Shown here: in pieces, positions 23,143 to 31,371 of the stretch
Position numbering within the stretch: position 1 is the stretch's first letter
How the letters are laid out: each line of letters starts with the position of its first letter
Virus record (IMG/VR): IMGVR_UViG_3300020057_001232
Span: 1 to 64,000 of that record
Direction: 5' to 3' (one strand)
DNA length: 64,000 bases
Source: a virus
The notes under the pieces: generated by a model
What the model was told of the DNA's origin: nothing
Databases searched by the model: none
Seen by the model: only the letters and a program-made list of their open reading frames with translations
Program-made: the position numbers and the translations under genes

Positions 23143-26124
23143 ATGTCTTCCGTTTTAGATATTTCTAACTCTCCCCATGGACGCCTAACTTCAGTCTCTT
23201 CGCTCTACCTCATCCTCACTAACCTTTTGACGCACGTCTTCAACGGAAACGACCAACGTCGTGCGCTGCCTGTTAGGTGGTATTTGTGGACTAGGCTCGA
23301 AGAGCATCCTGCCGTAAGAGCCAACGGTCGGAGACCTCTTTCTGAAGTCTTCGACAAACTTCACGTAGACACTCAAAAACTCGTCGTGAATATGATTATG
23401 CGCACTCCTTACGCATCGAGTTGGGGACTCATGGGCAAAGACCCTGACCCCGCTCTAGTCCCAGCTTTGAAGGCTTTCACGGAGGAAAAGAAGAAGAGCT
23501 TCCACGACGAAGGCTTTCCGACCCTACTTAAAGAATTTGCAGCTTCACATCCGCAGTTTTTTGTTGCTTTGAAAGACAAAAAGCAAGACGACGCCAAGAT
23601 GCAGCAGTGGGCTCTTAAAGAAATGGCTACCCATGGCTACGAACTGTTCTCTGTGAACAAACAAGCCGAAAAGTTGATCCCAATCATCCACGCCTTGCTT
23701 GATCTCAACCGTTTGACGATCCCTAACTTGGCGCGCAAAGATACTAGAGACCATCACTTGAGCCTCTTCAAGAGCGCCTTCATGGGCGTCGAAGTGGCGT
23801 TGCCGTGCTGCTTTGTGGAAGAGATGGCGACGAAGCATCTTGAGTTCAAGGACTTCTTTTCGACGGCAATTGTTTTTCAACTTCTCTACGAAGAGACTCA
23901 AGGCTCTTACTACTTGCCCAATCTGAAAAAGATAGGCTGGAATTTGGGCTTCCGTGGGTCACCACATGAGAACTACGACTACCTCCACCGTTACAACGGT
24001 CTCTTAGGTACTGATCCTATTTTCAGCTACCCGCAGATCGGCTACGAGCGCGTCGGTGAAGTTACCTCTGAGTTCTCCGCGCCGCCGAAGGTCAAGACTC
24101 CTAATGGTCCAACGCCTAAGTTCACTCAGAAGGCGACCATCTATCAGAACGGTACACAGGGTACGCACTCCTACCGCAACGTCGAAGCCCGCAAGATGGG
24201 GACCTACTTCGTCGATCTTGAGCACTTAAAACACCGTTTCAAAACAACCGAGATGTTGTCGTCCTACGATTTAGAGCTGCCGAACCTACCGCGCCAAATC
24301 CGTTTCATGTCGCCAATCAGTCAATATGATATGACGCTCAAGAACTCGGTTTTTAATGAGAAGGCACAACGTCGTGTTTTCTGTTCTCTACCTCAAAACC
24401 CTATCTTTAAGCCTGACACGTCGAAGTTTCAAAAGAGCATCGATAAGAGGTGGGAGCCGATCTTTGACCGCTACTTGGCTACCAACTTTTCGTTAGCTGG
24501 CTTAGCCGAAGTTGCCAAAGACGACTACACCCTATTCTACAAGCTGAAGCCTTCACTTGAAGCGTTCGCCAAAGTCTTAGCCAAAAAGAAGCAAGATCCA
24601 AATGCCCACGACTATGAAGTCACTACGAGCCGCCAGTTCGACACAGACGAAAGTCTCGACGAGCCTCATCACTACGAAGTAAGAGAGAAGCTCGAACGCT
24701 CCGACAAGAATCTCTATAGCCTATACCAAAGCTATTTACCGTCTTGGCTTGAAACCTTCTCCGACAAGACTAAGCTCAAAGAAGCCGCCTACGGCTTTTC
24801 ACCTATCAGAGTCTTCTTGGCTCAAGAACAACCAGGCAAAGGCAAACGTCGCACCTTATGCCAGTCGTCTATCGAGCAGAAACTCTTCGAAAAGATATCG
24901 AACAGGTTCTGCCAAGTGATCTTGCAAAAGATCAACATGGACCACTTAGACAATTCCATTTCTAATTACTTACCAGGGCAGTCAACCGCTCTATACACTA
25001 TGGAGCGGTTTAAGAAGTACGTCTCCAAAAGAGACGTGGACGTAGATGTCTTCAACCTAGATGTTAGGTCTTGCTTTGATTCTTTAAATTTGAAGCATAA
25101 GAATTTCTTAGAGTGTCTTGACCACGGGTTAGATAATGTTGGAGAGCTTCTCTCGCCAGAGGCTAGAAGCTTTTTAGAGTTGACGCTCAAAGGCTACCTC
25201 TACGGCAACTACGTAGAGACCAAGAAGTTCAAGTTCAAAGTCGATAAAGGAGTCAATCTAGAAGATGGAGCACTACCCACTGGCTTCGTTCTAGCTCCTA
25301 CCCTATGGCTGACCCTAACCTTGCCTTCGGTCGTCTCCCTAGCGAAGGATGTGGCTGCCAAGAAGGTTCTAGCGTTCGACCTCTGCGGTGATGACCTCTT
25401 TGGTCTATCGCCAGTAGGCTTATCGGCAGAAGACAAGACTGCCATCATCAAGCCCTACGTCGAGCTTGCACAGAAGCTCGACCTCAAGTTCCATTTCTTC
25501 AAAAACTACCGCGACGGCTTCTTGCCGATTGCGGAGAAGCACGTAGGTAAATTCAAGGACAACCCTTGGGTTGAGAAGTTTCCGTTGATGTCAGTGCCTC
25601 TCTACCACGCAGGAGCGATGCTCCACCGCCGCAGACTGGTGGAGACCGTAACTTCGTTCAACGACAACACAGCTATTCACAAAATCCGTATGGCTGTGGC
25701 AAAAAAGATCCGTGAAGGCGAGGCTCTCCTTACGGGAGCTAAGCTTGTTCTCTTCGGTGCTAGGTCTCCTACAATAGCTTTTGACCCTTATAAGTCGAAA
25801 GCCCTCAAAGTCGAGGAGGAGCAACCGTCACCCTTAGAGAGACGCCGAAAGACCATAGGAGACCTCCTTCACGGAGAACGCAAAGTGATTGTCTTCCACA
25901 AGCGCGACCGAAAACTAGTCTTGCAGAAGCACCCCAAGATCAAGTTCTTGTCCGACAACCGTATGCAAAAAGAAGCGAGGTTCAACATAATCAAGAACGA
26001 ACAAACCCATCGCCCGAAAACTGCCGAAAGTTCGGAAGCCCCCCAAGGGAGGGGGGAAGGGAAGGGGAGGGCATCCCCCCTATCAATACGTTTGTTCTGG
26101 GAAGTCCCAGAAGAAGTAGCATAA
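23143..26124 (+). CDS. RT/RdRp-like palm polymerase, 993 aa
   Basis: A large protein whose second half holds a right-hand polymerase core. A basic finger motif is at 563-571 (QPGKGKRRT). A helix and YLPGQSTALYTMERF (609-623) correspond to the RT segment GxRxGxS. Motif A is LDVRSCFDSL (Asp 640, Asp 646), motif B is ALPTGFVLAP (710-719) and motif C is LCGDDLFG (Asp 750, 751). Lys-rich FHFFKNYRDG and IAEKHVGK fit motifs D and E. Motif B and PGQST favour a reverse transcriptase; CGDD in place of the aromatic-xDD is RdRp-like. The first 540 residues match nothing known to me. No strong Shine-Dalgarno is seen. Confidence 0.7.
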   Translation: MSSVLDISNSPHGRLTSVSSLYLILTNLLTHVFNGNDQRRALPVRWYLWTRLEEHPAVRANGRRPLSEVFDKLHVDTQKLVVNMIMRTPYASSWGLMGKDPDPALVPALKAFTEEKKKSFHDEGFPTLLKEFAASHPQFFVALKDKKQDDAKMQQWALKEMATHGYELFSVNKQAEKLIPIIHALLDLNRLTIPNLARKDTRDHHLSLFKSAFMGVEVALPCCFVEEMATKHLEFKDFFSTAIVFQLLYEETQGSYYLPNLKKIGWNLGFRGSPHENYDYLHRYNGLLGTDPIFSYPQIGYERVGEVTSEFSAPPKVKTPNGPTPKFTQKATIYQNGTQGTHSYRNVEARKMGTYFVDLEHLKHRFKTTEMLSSYDLELPNLPRQIRFMSPISQYDMTLKNSVFNEKAQRRVFCSLPQNPIFKPDTSKFQKSIDKRWEPIFDRYLATNFSLAGLAEVAKDDYTLFYKLKPSLEAFAKVLAKKKQDPNAHDYEVTTSRQFDTDESLDEPHHYEVREKLERSDKNLYSLYQSYLPSWLETFSDKTKLKEAAYGFSPIRVFLAQEQPGKGKRRTLCQSSIEQKLFEKISNRFCQVILQKINMDHLDNSISNYLPGQSTALYTMERFKKYVSKRDVDVDVFNLDVRSCFDSLNLKHKNFLECLDHGLDNVGELLSPEARSFLELTLKGYLYGNYVETKKFKFKVDKGVNLEDGALPTGFVLAPTLWLTLTLPSVVSLAKDVAAKKVLAFDLCGDDLFGLSPVGLSAEDKTAIIKPYVELAQKLDLKFHFFKNYRDGFLPIAEKHVGKFKDNPWVEKFPLMSVPLYHAGAMLHRRRLVETVTSFNDNTAIHKIRMAVAKKIREGEALLTGAKLVLFGARSPTIAFDPYKSKALKVEEEQPSPLERRRKTIGDLLHGERKVIVFHKRDRKLVLQKHPKIKFLSDNRMQKEARFNIIKNEQTHRPKTAESSEAPQGRGEGKGRASPLSIRLFWEVPEEVA

Positions 26125-26169
26125 GCACCTTCCTGTGTATTACTCTTCCCCAATATCATTTAGGCAGGG

Positions 26170-27168
26170 GTGAACTACGTGCGGCGGGAGCGGCAAGATC
26201 TTACGGCGTCACAGCGCGATCAAATGCGGGGTATCCTTGAGGTATACGCAGAAGAAGTTGTTGAAGATGCTGCTGGTTGGAAGATCTGTTGCCCCTTCCA
26301 TAACGACAGCAGACCCTCTTGCACGGTCTTCTACGGCAGTGGGGTCTTTAGCTGTTTTTCATGCGGTGCTAAACAGAGCCCCGTCAAAGGTCTCATCAAG
26401 CTTGGCGTTCCCGAAGAGCACGTAAAAGACATCTTCGAAGTCAAAGAAGATGACTCCCAAATACGCCGTATCAAAAGCCTCCTCGAACTCGAAGAGCCAA
26501 CCCCGCCTAAGCAGCCGACCATAGGCATCATAGACAGAGAGCCGTGGGTACCCGGTTGGGCATTCCGTAAGATCCGCAGCGAGTTTCTACTTGAGCAACT
26601 AGATCTCAAACCCGAACTGGTACGGCTTTGGATTAGAAACAGACAGGGCAAGATCAACCAAGAGCGGTTCCAACGCCTGAGCCTTGCTTACACCGATCAT
26701 GCGCTCTTTCTCCGACTCAGCTCAGAGCAGAAAGTCAGAGTTTTCAACTCCCCAGGACTCCAACTCGCTGACCCCATCTTGCCCCCGTTTGGATTGCCGT
26801 CTTTCAAAGTGTCCAAAGCTCTAGCAGGCATCTTTATCGTAGAAGGTCCATACGATCTTCTACGCACAAGACAACATCTTTATGACTTAGGTATCAGTAA
26901 CCACTTCGCCGTCGTTGCATTGCTAGGAGTTAGCCAGTGGCAAAGTTTCTTAATAAAATATGAATTGAGACTACAATCGACCTGTGGTAATATCCCTTTA
27001 CTATTTGCCTTAGATAACGACGACGCAGGAAACGCTTTGCTTATCAAAGCACAGAAAGACCTTGCTAGATTGCAAGCCCCGTCCTTAGTCTTCCAGTACC
27101 CAGGAAAAGACCCTGGTGATCTGGATCTGCTTCCTTTTAAAAATTCTCTTTTAGATCTTGGATTTTGA
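26170..27168 (+). CDS. DnaG-type primase (CHC2 zinc finger plus Toprim)
   Basis: 332 residues. The CHC2 zinc ribbon is at about 40-67 (CPFHNDSRPSC and FSCFSCG). The Toprim domain is at about 220-320, with the catalytic Glu in FIVEGPYD, the DxD-type pair in ALDNDDAG and KDPGDLD. It should make RNA primers for the polymerase and could act with the DinG-like helicase. No DnaB-like C-terminal helicase is fused. Start GTG 26170 is possible; GTG 26179, after AGGGGTGAACTAC, is an alternative. Confidence 0.9.
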   Translation: MNYVRRERQDLTASQRDQMRGILEVYAEEVVEDAAGWKICCPFHNDSRPSCTVFYGSGVFSCFSCGAKQSPVKGLIKLGVPEEHVKDIFEVKEDDSQIRRIKSLLELEEPTPPKQPTIGIIDREPWVPGWAFRKIRSEFLLEQLDLKPELVRLWIRNRQGKINQERFQRLSLAYTDHALFLRLSSEQKVRVFNSPGLQLADPILPPFGLPSFKVSKALAGIFIVEGPYDLLRTRQHLYDLGISNHFAVVALLGVSQWQSFLIKYELRLQSTCGNIPLLFALDNDDAGNALLIKAQKDLARLQAPSLVFQYPGKDPGDLDLLPFKNSLLDLGF

Positions 27169-27215
27169 GCCGTGAGTCGTTACGATCCCAGCAAACCATT
27201 TTGCGGAGAACGAGC

Positions 27216-27749
27216 ATGACTCATCTATTCGAGGTCCCCTTTATATTGACGTTGGTATCGACGAAGCATTCTGAAAGCAGGCTTCGCCGTGACCGTATGC
27301 GTGGTTACGCCGTAGAGCCGATTCACATCGGCGAGATCTTCGTCTTAGCTGGCTCTGCGGAGGTGGCAGGTGCAGACTACCGCTTCTTCCACACTAGCCC
27401 TGTGATGAAGGTAGACATTGAGAACAACGGATTTGTGCTCCATACGCTTAACAGTGTCTACCGGCTTGAGCCCGAGTTTCCGAACGTGGACATCACGAAA
27501 CTTGACACCTCTTTGGACATCGAGCTAGTTCAAAAAGTTTACGACACTTGCATTATGGCACATGGCACCCGACCGCTTTCGGAAGCGATTGAGGACATGT
27601 TGCTAGCTGAGTACGCAGGAACAGAGCTAGTCAAAGACGACGCTTTCGTTTCCGCCCTCGCAGCTCGTAGTCAACTCTGTGAACAACTCTTCATGCACTC
27701 TATGGCAACGGTTGCTATGGAGCGTGGGTCGAGGGATATGCTTAACTAA
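27216..27749 (+). CDS. Hypothetical protein, 177 aa
   Basis: ATG 27216 follows GCGGAGAACGAGC. The N-terminal half is beta-rich and begins with an RDRMRGYAVEPIHIGEIF segment, which looks like a small barrel. The C-terminal half is helical. No family is recognised. It is followed 12 bases later by the split gene. Confidence 0.65.
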   Translation: MTHLFEVPFILTLVSTKHSESRLRRDRMRGYAVEPIHIGEIFVLAGSAEVAGADYRFFHTSPVMKVDIENNGFVLHTLNSVYRLEPEFPNVDITKLDTSLDIELVQKVYDTCIMAHGTRPLSEAIEDMLLAEYAGTELVKDDAFVSALAARSQLCEQLFMHSMATVAMERGSRDMLN

Positions 27750-27761
27750 GGAGGTTCTAAA

Positions 27762-28007
27762 GTGTTTGTTCTTGCTCGGGAAGACGTAGAGGCGGTCCTC
27801 AATGCACATGCGGTTGAGCCAACTACGGAACTTGTCGATTGGGTTTTTGAGGAAGCTAAGGCTAGGGTTGAAACGAAAGCTTCAGCCTTCGAAACCAAAG
27901 GCTACGACTTAGACGTAGCACTTGCTGAGGTCGAAGACTTCTACTTCGAGCAAAAGGTTTTCTTCGGGAACAAACGCTTTTGGAACCCACAACAAGATGT
28001 GAGTTGA
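27762..28007 (+). pseudogene. 5' part of a gene split by an IS605-type element
   Basis: 81 codons from GTG 27762, behind a strong GGAGGTTCTAAA. The protein (VFVLAREDVEAVLNAH...) is acidic and helical and ends abruptly at QQDVS, where the inserted element begins. The continuation lies after the element at 28406-28634. The truncated product might still be made. The intact family is not recognised. Confidence 0.6.
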
Positions 28008-28011
28008 ACCT

Positions 28012-28411
28012 TTATCAAAACCCAGCGTAAAACCCCCGGCTTTAGCCGTGGGGATATAAGCGGGCATTAAACCTAAGATCAATATAGAACGTATTTTCTA
28101 TGATCCTAACCTATAATTTTAGAATTAAAGATTCCTCCACCAGGAAACTTCTTAAAAAGATGGCTTCTGATAAGCACTCAGGGGAGATGTATGAAATTAA
28201 AGAAAGATTTTCCACAGTAACTTGCTCGGCTTGTTTTAAAAAAACAGGTCCGAGTGGACTAAGAAACTGCGGAGTAAGAGAGTGGATATGCATTAATTGT
28301 AACTCTAGCCATGATAGAGATATAAATTCTGCAAAAAATATTCTCCGTTTCGGGCATGAAACGCTTAACTTAAAAGGAATCCCCCGGCTTTAGCCGTGGG
28401 GAGGATGTCAA
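28012..28411 (+). mobile_element. IS605-family deletion derivative
   Basis: The left end has CCCCCGGCTTTAGCCGTGGGG then ATATAAGC (28036-28065). The right end has CCCCCGGCTTTAGCCGTGGGGAGGATGTCAA, ending at 28411 with TCAA. These subterminal palindromes are typical of IS200/IS605 elements, which make no target duplication. Between them is a drastically shortened tnpB. The exact left boundary is uncertain by about 10 bases. No tnpA is present, so any movement would need a transposase in trans. Confidence 0.85.
28100..28393 (+). pseudogene. tnpB: Internally deleted tnpB (about 97 codons)
   Basis: The N-terminus MILTYNFRIKDSSTRKLLKK matches the first strand and helix of TnpB. It is then fused directly to the C-terminal zinc ribbon and last RuvC segment: VTCSACFKK, WICINCNSSHDRDIN and SAKNIL. 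Roughly 250-300 central residues, including the first two RuvC acidic residues, are missing. The product cannot be a nuclease. The frame is open, so an internal deletion, not decay by stops, shaped it. Confidence 0.85.
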
Positions 28412-28634
28412 TAAAGACGGTTGGCTGCAATACTGCCCACCAACGGACTATCAAAAAGGGCACGACGCTGCCGTGCGGGAAGTTGTCGAATATATGCTTG
28501 AGGCAGAGGTCATGATCCCGATTGAAGACTGGATGCAAACAAAGAAACACCTCTCAGCGGTTACCGTGACGGCTCTCGCTGCCCAAATCGAGAAAAGGTT
28601 TTTAGGCATTGAACACAGCGATGAAGAGCTTTAA
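28406..28634 (+). pseudogene. 3' part of the gene split by the IS605-type element
   Basis: An open frame without its own convincing start runs from the element's right end to TAA 28634. It encodes about 75 residues including NKDGWLQYCPPTDYQKG and a helical, charged tail. It likely continued the 27762 gene before insertion, giving an original protein of about 155 residues. The exact reading-frame join cannot be proven because the left boundary is uncertain. Confidence 0.55.
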
Positions 28635-28807
28635 ACGCCCTGCTTAATATTTCAGCATCAGTCAACGGCTGAAGCTTTTCCACGTCATATGTAGCTCTCT
28701 AGCATCATCAAACCGTACCGCTCCAACGGAGCAGTGCGGCTTTCACGTTTGGAATAGCTGTTGCAAGCAGGATCGAGCACAAAATTTCTAATGTAAGGAG
28801 TGCCCCG
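28635..28807. other. Intergenic region, no gene seen
   Basis: 173 bases without a convincing ORF. A modest hairpin (CCGCTCC / GGAGC-GCGG, near 28715-28740) has no T-run. The Shine-Dalgarno of the next gene (AAGGAGTGCCCCG) is at the end. Confidence 0.5.
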
Positions 28808-29254
28808 ATGCCTAAAGCACAGACAGCCCAGCAGAAGCTAGCTCCCATCATCGAAGATCTAGTGGATGTTGTTATTGAATTGATCGGTAAGAAGGTAGAG
28901 GAAGTGATCGAAAATGGAGAATTTAGTAGTGGCGGTAGCAGCAGAAGCTCATCAAGTTCTCGGAGGTCTCGAAGCAGTCAGTCTGATGAAGATAGCGGCG
29001 ACGATGATCGCATGGCTGGTGCTCGTGGGAGGGTCAAAGATCCCGAACATGACAGACGCTTGAAGGAAAACAGAGACGATGACGACGACAAGGATGATCG
29101 TCGCCACGAACGCACAGGTCAAGGTCGTGTCAGAGACCCGGAGACGGACAGACGCCTTAAGGGCAACCGGGGGGACGAAGACGATGATGACAGAGGCAGT
29201 TCAAGGAGTTCGTCTAGGAGTAGGGACAGAGAGAGGGAGTCGAGAGCCAACTGA
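28808..29254 (+). CDS. Disordered charged protein with internal repeat, 148 aa
   Basis: Residues 1-38 form a helix (LAPIIEDLVDVVIELIGKK). The rest is Ser, Arg and Asp rich. A block GRVKDPEHDRRLKENR plus an Asp run is repeated about 32 residues later as GRVRDPETDRRLKGNR, so the repeat is recent or selected. RS-like and acidic stretches suggest nucleic-acid or capsid binding, without proof. Confidence 0.7.
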   Translation: MPKAQTAQQKLAPIIEDLVDVVIELIGKKVEEVIENGEFSSGGSSRSSSSSRRSRSSQSDEDSGDDDRMAGARGRVKDPEHDRRLKENRDDDDDKDDRRHERTGQGRVRDPETDRRLKGNRGDEDDDDRGSSRSSSRSRDRERESRAN

Positions 29255-29298
29255 AGAAGAGGACAACGGCTCAGCCGCTTTTCGATCCTGAGCCTTGT

Positions 29299-29553
29299 CT
29301 ACTTACTAGCTGTTAGCTCCCAAATTGCTCTTTTGATTTTCAAGAGCTGCTTTTCGAGGTCGCAGATTTTGGCATCTTGAGCAAGCATATACTCCAAAAC
29401 TTCAGGCATCAAAGCTGTTACGGCTTCGTCTGAGATAGTGCCCGAATTTTTAAGTGCCGCAATCTTAGCTATCATCGCTACAGGCGAGCCGCTCTTTAGC
29501 CTGTAAATTATCGGTTCTTCAGTTGCTTGTTCCGTTTCTTTTTTCTTAGCCAC
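29299..29553 (-). CDS. Hypothetical helical protein, 84 aa
   Basis: The start is GTG behind GAGGGATTT. After a charged N-terminus it forms two helices, the second a short coiled coil (AQDAKICDLEKQLLKIKRAI). It resembles small phage structural or regulatory subunits, but no family is recognised. Confidence 0.65.
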   Translation of the reverse strand: MAKKKETEQATEEPIIYRLKSGSPVAMIAKIAALKNSGTISDEAVTALMPEVLEYMLAQDAKICDLEKQLLKIKRAIWELTASK

Positions 29554-29661
29554 AAATCCCTCAATTCTAAAATAACCACATCCAGCTAAAGCTCATTCCA
29601 ATAAGTCGATGTCCGTGGTAGCTTTTCCTATACCATTACCCATAATAAAGGAGAAGCCCAA

Positions 29662-29952
29662 ATGGCAGAGGCGAAAGTTCTTTCCGATGTTGAAAAACAA
29701 AACGAAGCGATTGTAGATATCTGCCGAGAATTTGCGGTCTTCTTGAAAGGTAAGAATACGAGCTATTCGGGATCGGCATTCAGAGATGTAAGAGTTGGTG
29801 GAAAAGTAATCCCCGCCGACGATGCGATTAATGTAAGAATCGCCGACAAACTCAAGCGGCTTGAAAGCACAGACCCTAACTTCGACGGCGAAGATGCTTG
29901 GAAGGATCTGTGCGGTTATCTAATTATCAAGATGGCTTTGAAGAAACTTTAG
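29662..29952 (+). CDS. DUF1599-like (NMAD1-type) protein, 96 aa
   Basis: The pattern KGKNTSYSGSAFRDVRVGG, then RIADKLKRL, then DAWKDLCGYLIIK is that of a small helical family common in phages and annotated as nucleotide-modification associated domain 1. The family is linked to nucleotide or base-modification genes but its reaction is not established. AAAGGAGAAGCCCAA precedes the ATG. The family call is moderate. Confidence 0.6.
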   Translation: MAEAKVLSDVEKQNEAIVDICREFAVFLKGKNTSYSGSAFRDVRVGGKVIPADDAINVRIADKLKRLESTDPNFDGEDAWKDLCGYLIIKMALKKL

Positions 29953-30167
29953 TGGATAACTGGCTTAGTGAATGTTGTACCGTTCCATAACGATAAGCAC
30001 TGGCTTGAGCGGCTCCGTTATCTCTCACTTGTACCTGGAGATGTCGTCGGTTGGTAGGTGACGCATTAGTTTCTCCGTTTTGGTCATTAGCGGACTCGGC
30101 GTGCTGAGAGGTTCGCGCTCATGCAGGCTGGCGTTCGGCGGCGAGGAAGTTTTTCCTGGTGCTCCCC
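29953..30167. other. Intergenic region with a possible short ORF
   Basis: The plus strand holds a 29-codon frame from GTG 29969 (VVPFHNDKHWLERLRYLS...) that stops at TAG, possibly a gene remnant. Nothing else is convincing in these 215 bases. Confidence 0.35.
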
Positions 30168-30361
30168 TTAGTCAGTCATTTGGGTATTGAGAAACCACTT
30201 ACACGCGAGGCTGACGCCTGACGCGTTGTTCACGTTGATCGTGCCGTTGGTCGTCACTGTGATGTTGTAGTTGACGCCGCCCGCAAGTGCAACCATGCGC
30301 CACCGCCGCCGAACGCAGAGCCGCTAAAGAGCAGAGCGAAAAGTAGGGCTAAGCGTTTCAT
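30168..30361 (-). pseudogene. Frameshifted small secreted protein
   Basis: From ATG 30361, after GGAGATATCTTTT, a clean signal peptide is encoded (MKRLALLFALLFSGSAFG). The frame breaks within a GGC repeat. In the next frame an open stretch continues (MVALAGGVNYNITVTTNG ... CKWFLNTQMTD) to TAA 30168. A one-base slip near 30300 would restore a protein of about 64 residues. It may be a true frameshift or a sequencing slip in the repeat. Confidence 0.55.
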
Positions 30362-30381
30362 AAAAGATATCTCCATGAAAA

Positions 30382-31320
30382 TTATGGACAGGTCGTGACG
30401 GATCGATCAGTGATCGAGGACAAGTTTCCTGCGATGAAGTTGAAGCCAATCCCTGCGGCGCCACCAGTGCAGTTTTTAATAACGATTGCTGATGTCGTCT
30501 TAATGACACGAATCCCGGTCCCTGTATTTCCTATCTGAACAATACCAGATGGGTCAGACAGTTTAGCGCAGGCACCGGTGATTGGACAGAAGACCAGAGC
30601 AGCGTTTCCACCACCGTCATTTGTCGCAAATAGTGCAAAATTATTATTATGTGTGATTGTCACCTGAGTTGCGTTAGCGGCGAATCCGCCACCCATGCCG
30701 CCGTCCAGAGAGCCAGATGCGCGTGCGATAGCTGTGGTATCAGGCGATAAAACCTCTTGGTAGGCGCCCTTCGTGTTTTTCAAGGTGCCGTTGACCGTGT
30801 GTGTCTGCGTTGAGCCCACCGGCCCAAGCGTCACCGCGCCTAAGTTCGACGCAACTATTGCATCCGTAAACAAAGATCCCGCGCCATCGCGAACCTGAAG
30901 CGTAAACTTGCCACCGTTGGAACCGTCCTTGTCGAACAGGATACGACCACGGCGGTTGCTGCCAGCGCCCTGGTCGGTGACGAAGCTAATAACGGAGCTA
31001 GCCGTTGCAGCGGTGCTGGTGTTTGCCAGCCCTAGCAGGTTAGTCGCTGTCGCAACTGGATCGGCGTCCGACTGTGTGACCGCGATGGAGCCGTTTGTCG
31101 TGTGAACCGATGCTGAGCCGCTAGCTCCAAACGTCCAAGCGCCTGGGGCTTCCACCGTTGTCGGCGTAAGCTTCAACACTGGTTTTGGGCTTCCACCTAT
31201 GTTGAGTGTAAAAATCATGTTCTTATTTAAGTTCGGACTGTCGATCAACTTGTCGCCAGGAGCGCCTACGGCGCTCCTGGCTAAAAGCGATGAGAAAAGA
31301 ATAGCTAAAACTTTACGCAT
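30382..31320 (-). CDS. Secreted beta-rich protein, 312 aa
   Basis: A signal peptide (MRKVLAILFSSLLARSAVG) is followed by a Gly/Ser/Thr/Asn-rich body typical of fibre or adhesin shafts (AWTFGASGSASVHTTNGS, VNGTLKNTKGAYQEV). Near the C-terminus, cysteines cluster (VFCPITGACAKL, IKNCTGG, TTCP). It resembles tail-fibre-like host surface proteins. A signal peptide is unusual for a virion fibre, so export to the host surface is likely. GGGAGATCATCT precedes the ATG. Confidence 0.7.
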   Translation of the reverse strand: MRKVLAILFSSLLARSAVGAPGDKLIDSPNLNKNMIFTLNIGGSPKPVLKLTPTTVEAPGAWTFGASGSASVHTTNGSIAVTQSDADPVATATNLLGLANTSTAATASSVISFVTDQGAGSNRRGRILFDKDGSNGGKFTLQVRDGAGSLFTDAIVASNLGAVTLGPVGSTQTHTVNGTLKNTKGAYQEVLSPDTTAIARASGSLDGGMGGGFAANATQVTITHNNNFALFATNDGGGNAALVFCPITGACAKLSDPSGIVQIGNTGTGIRVIKTTSAIVIKNCTGGAAGIGFNFIAGNLSSITDRSVTTCP

Positions 31321-31371
31321 AGATGATCTCCCTAGGGTCTATTAGACTACAGGCAGTTAATCTCTGATTTG

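Noticed and set aside
23143-26124. Diversity-generating retroelement
   Set aside because: The polymerase is much larger than DGR RTs, and no template/variable repeat pair with adenine-specific differences was seen near it or in the tail fibre.
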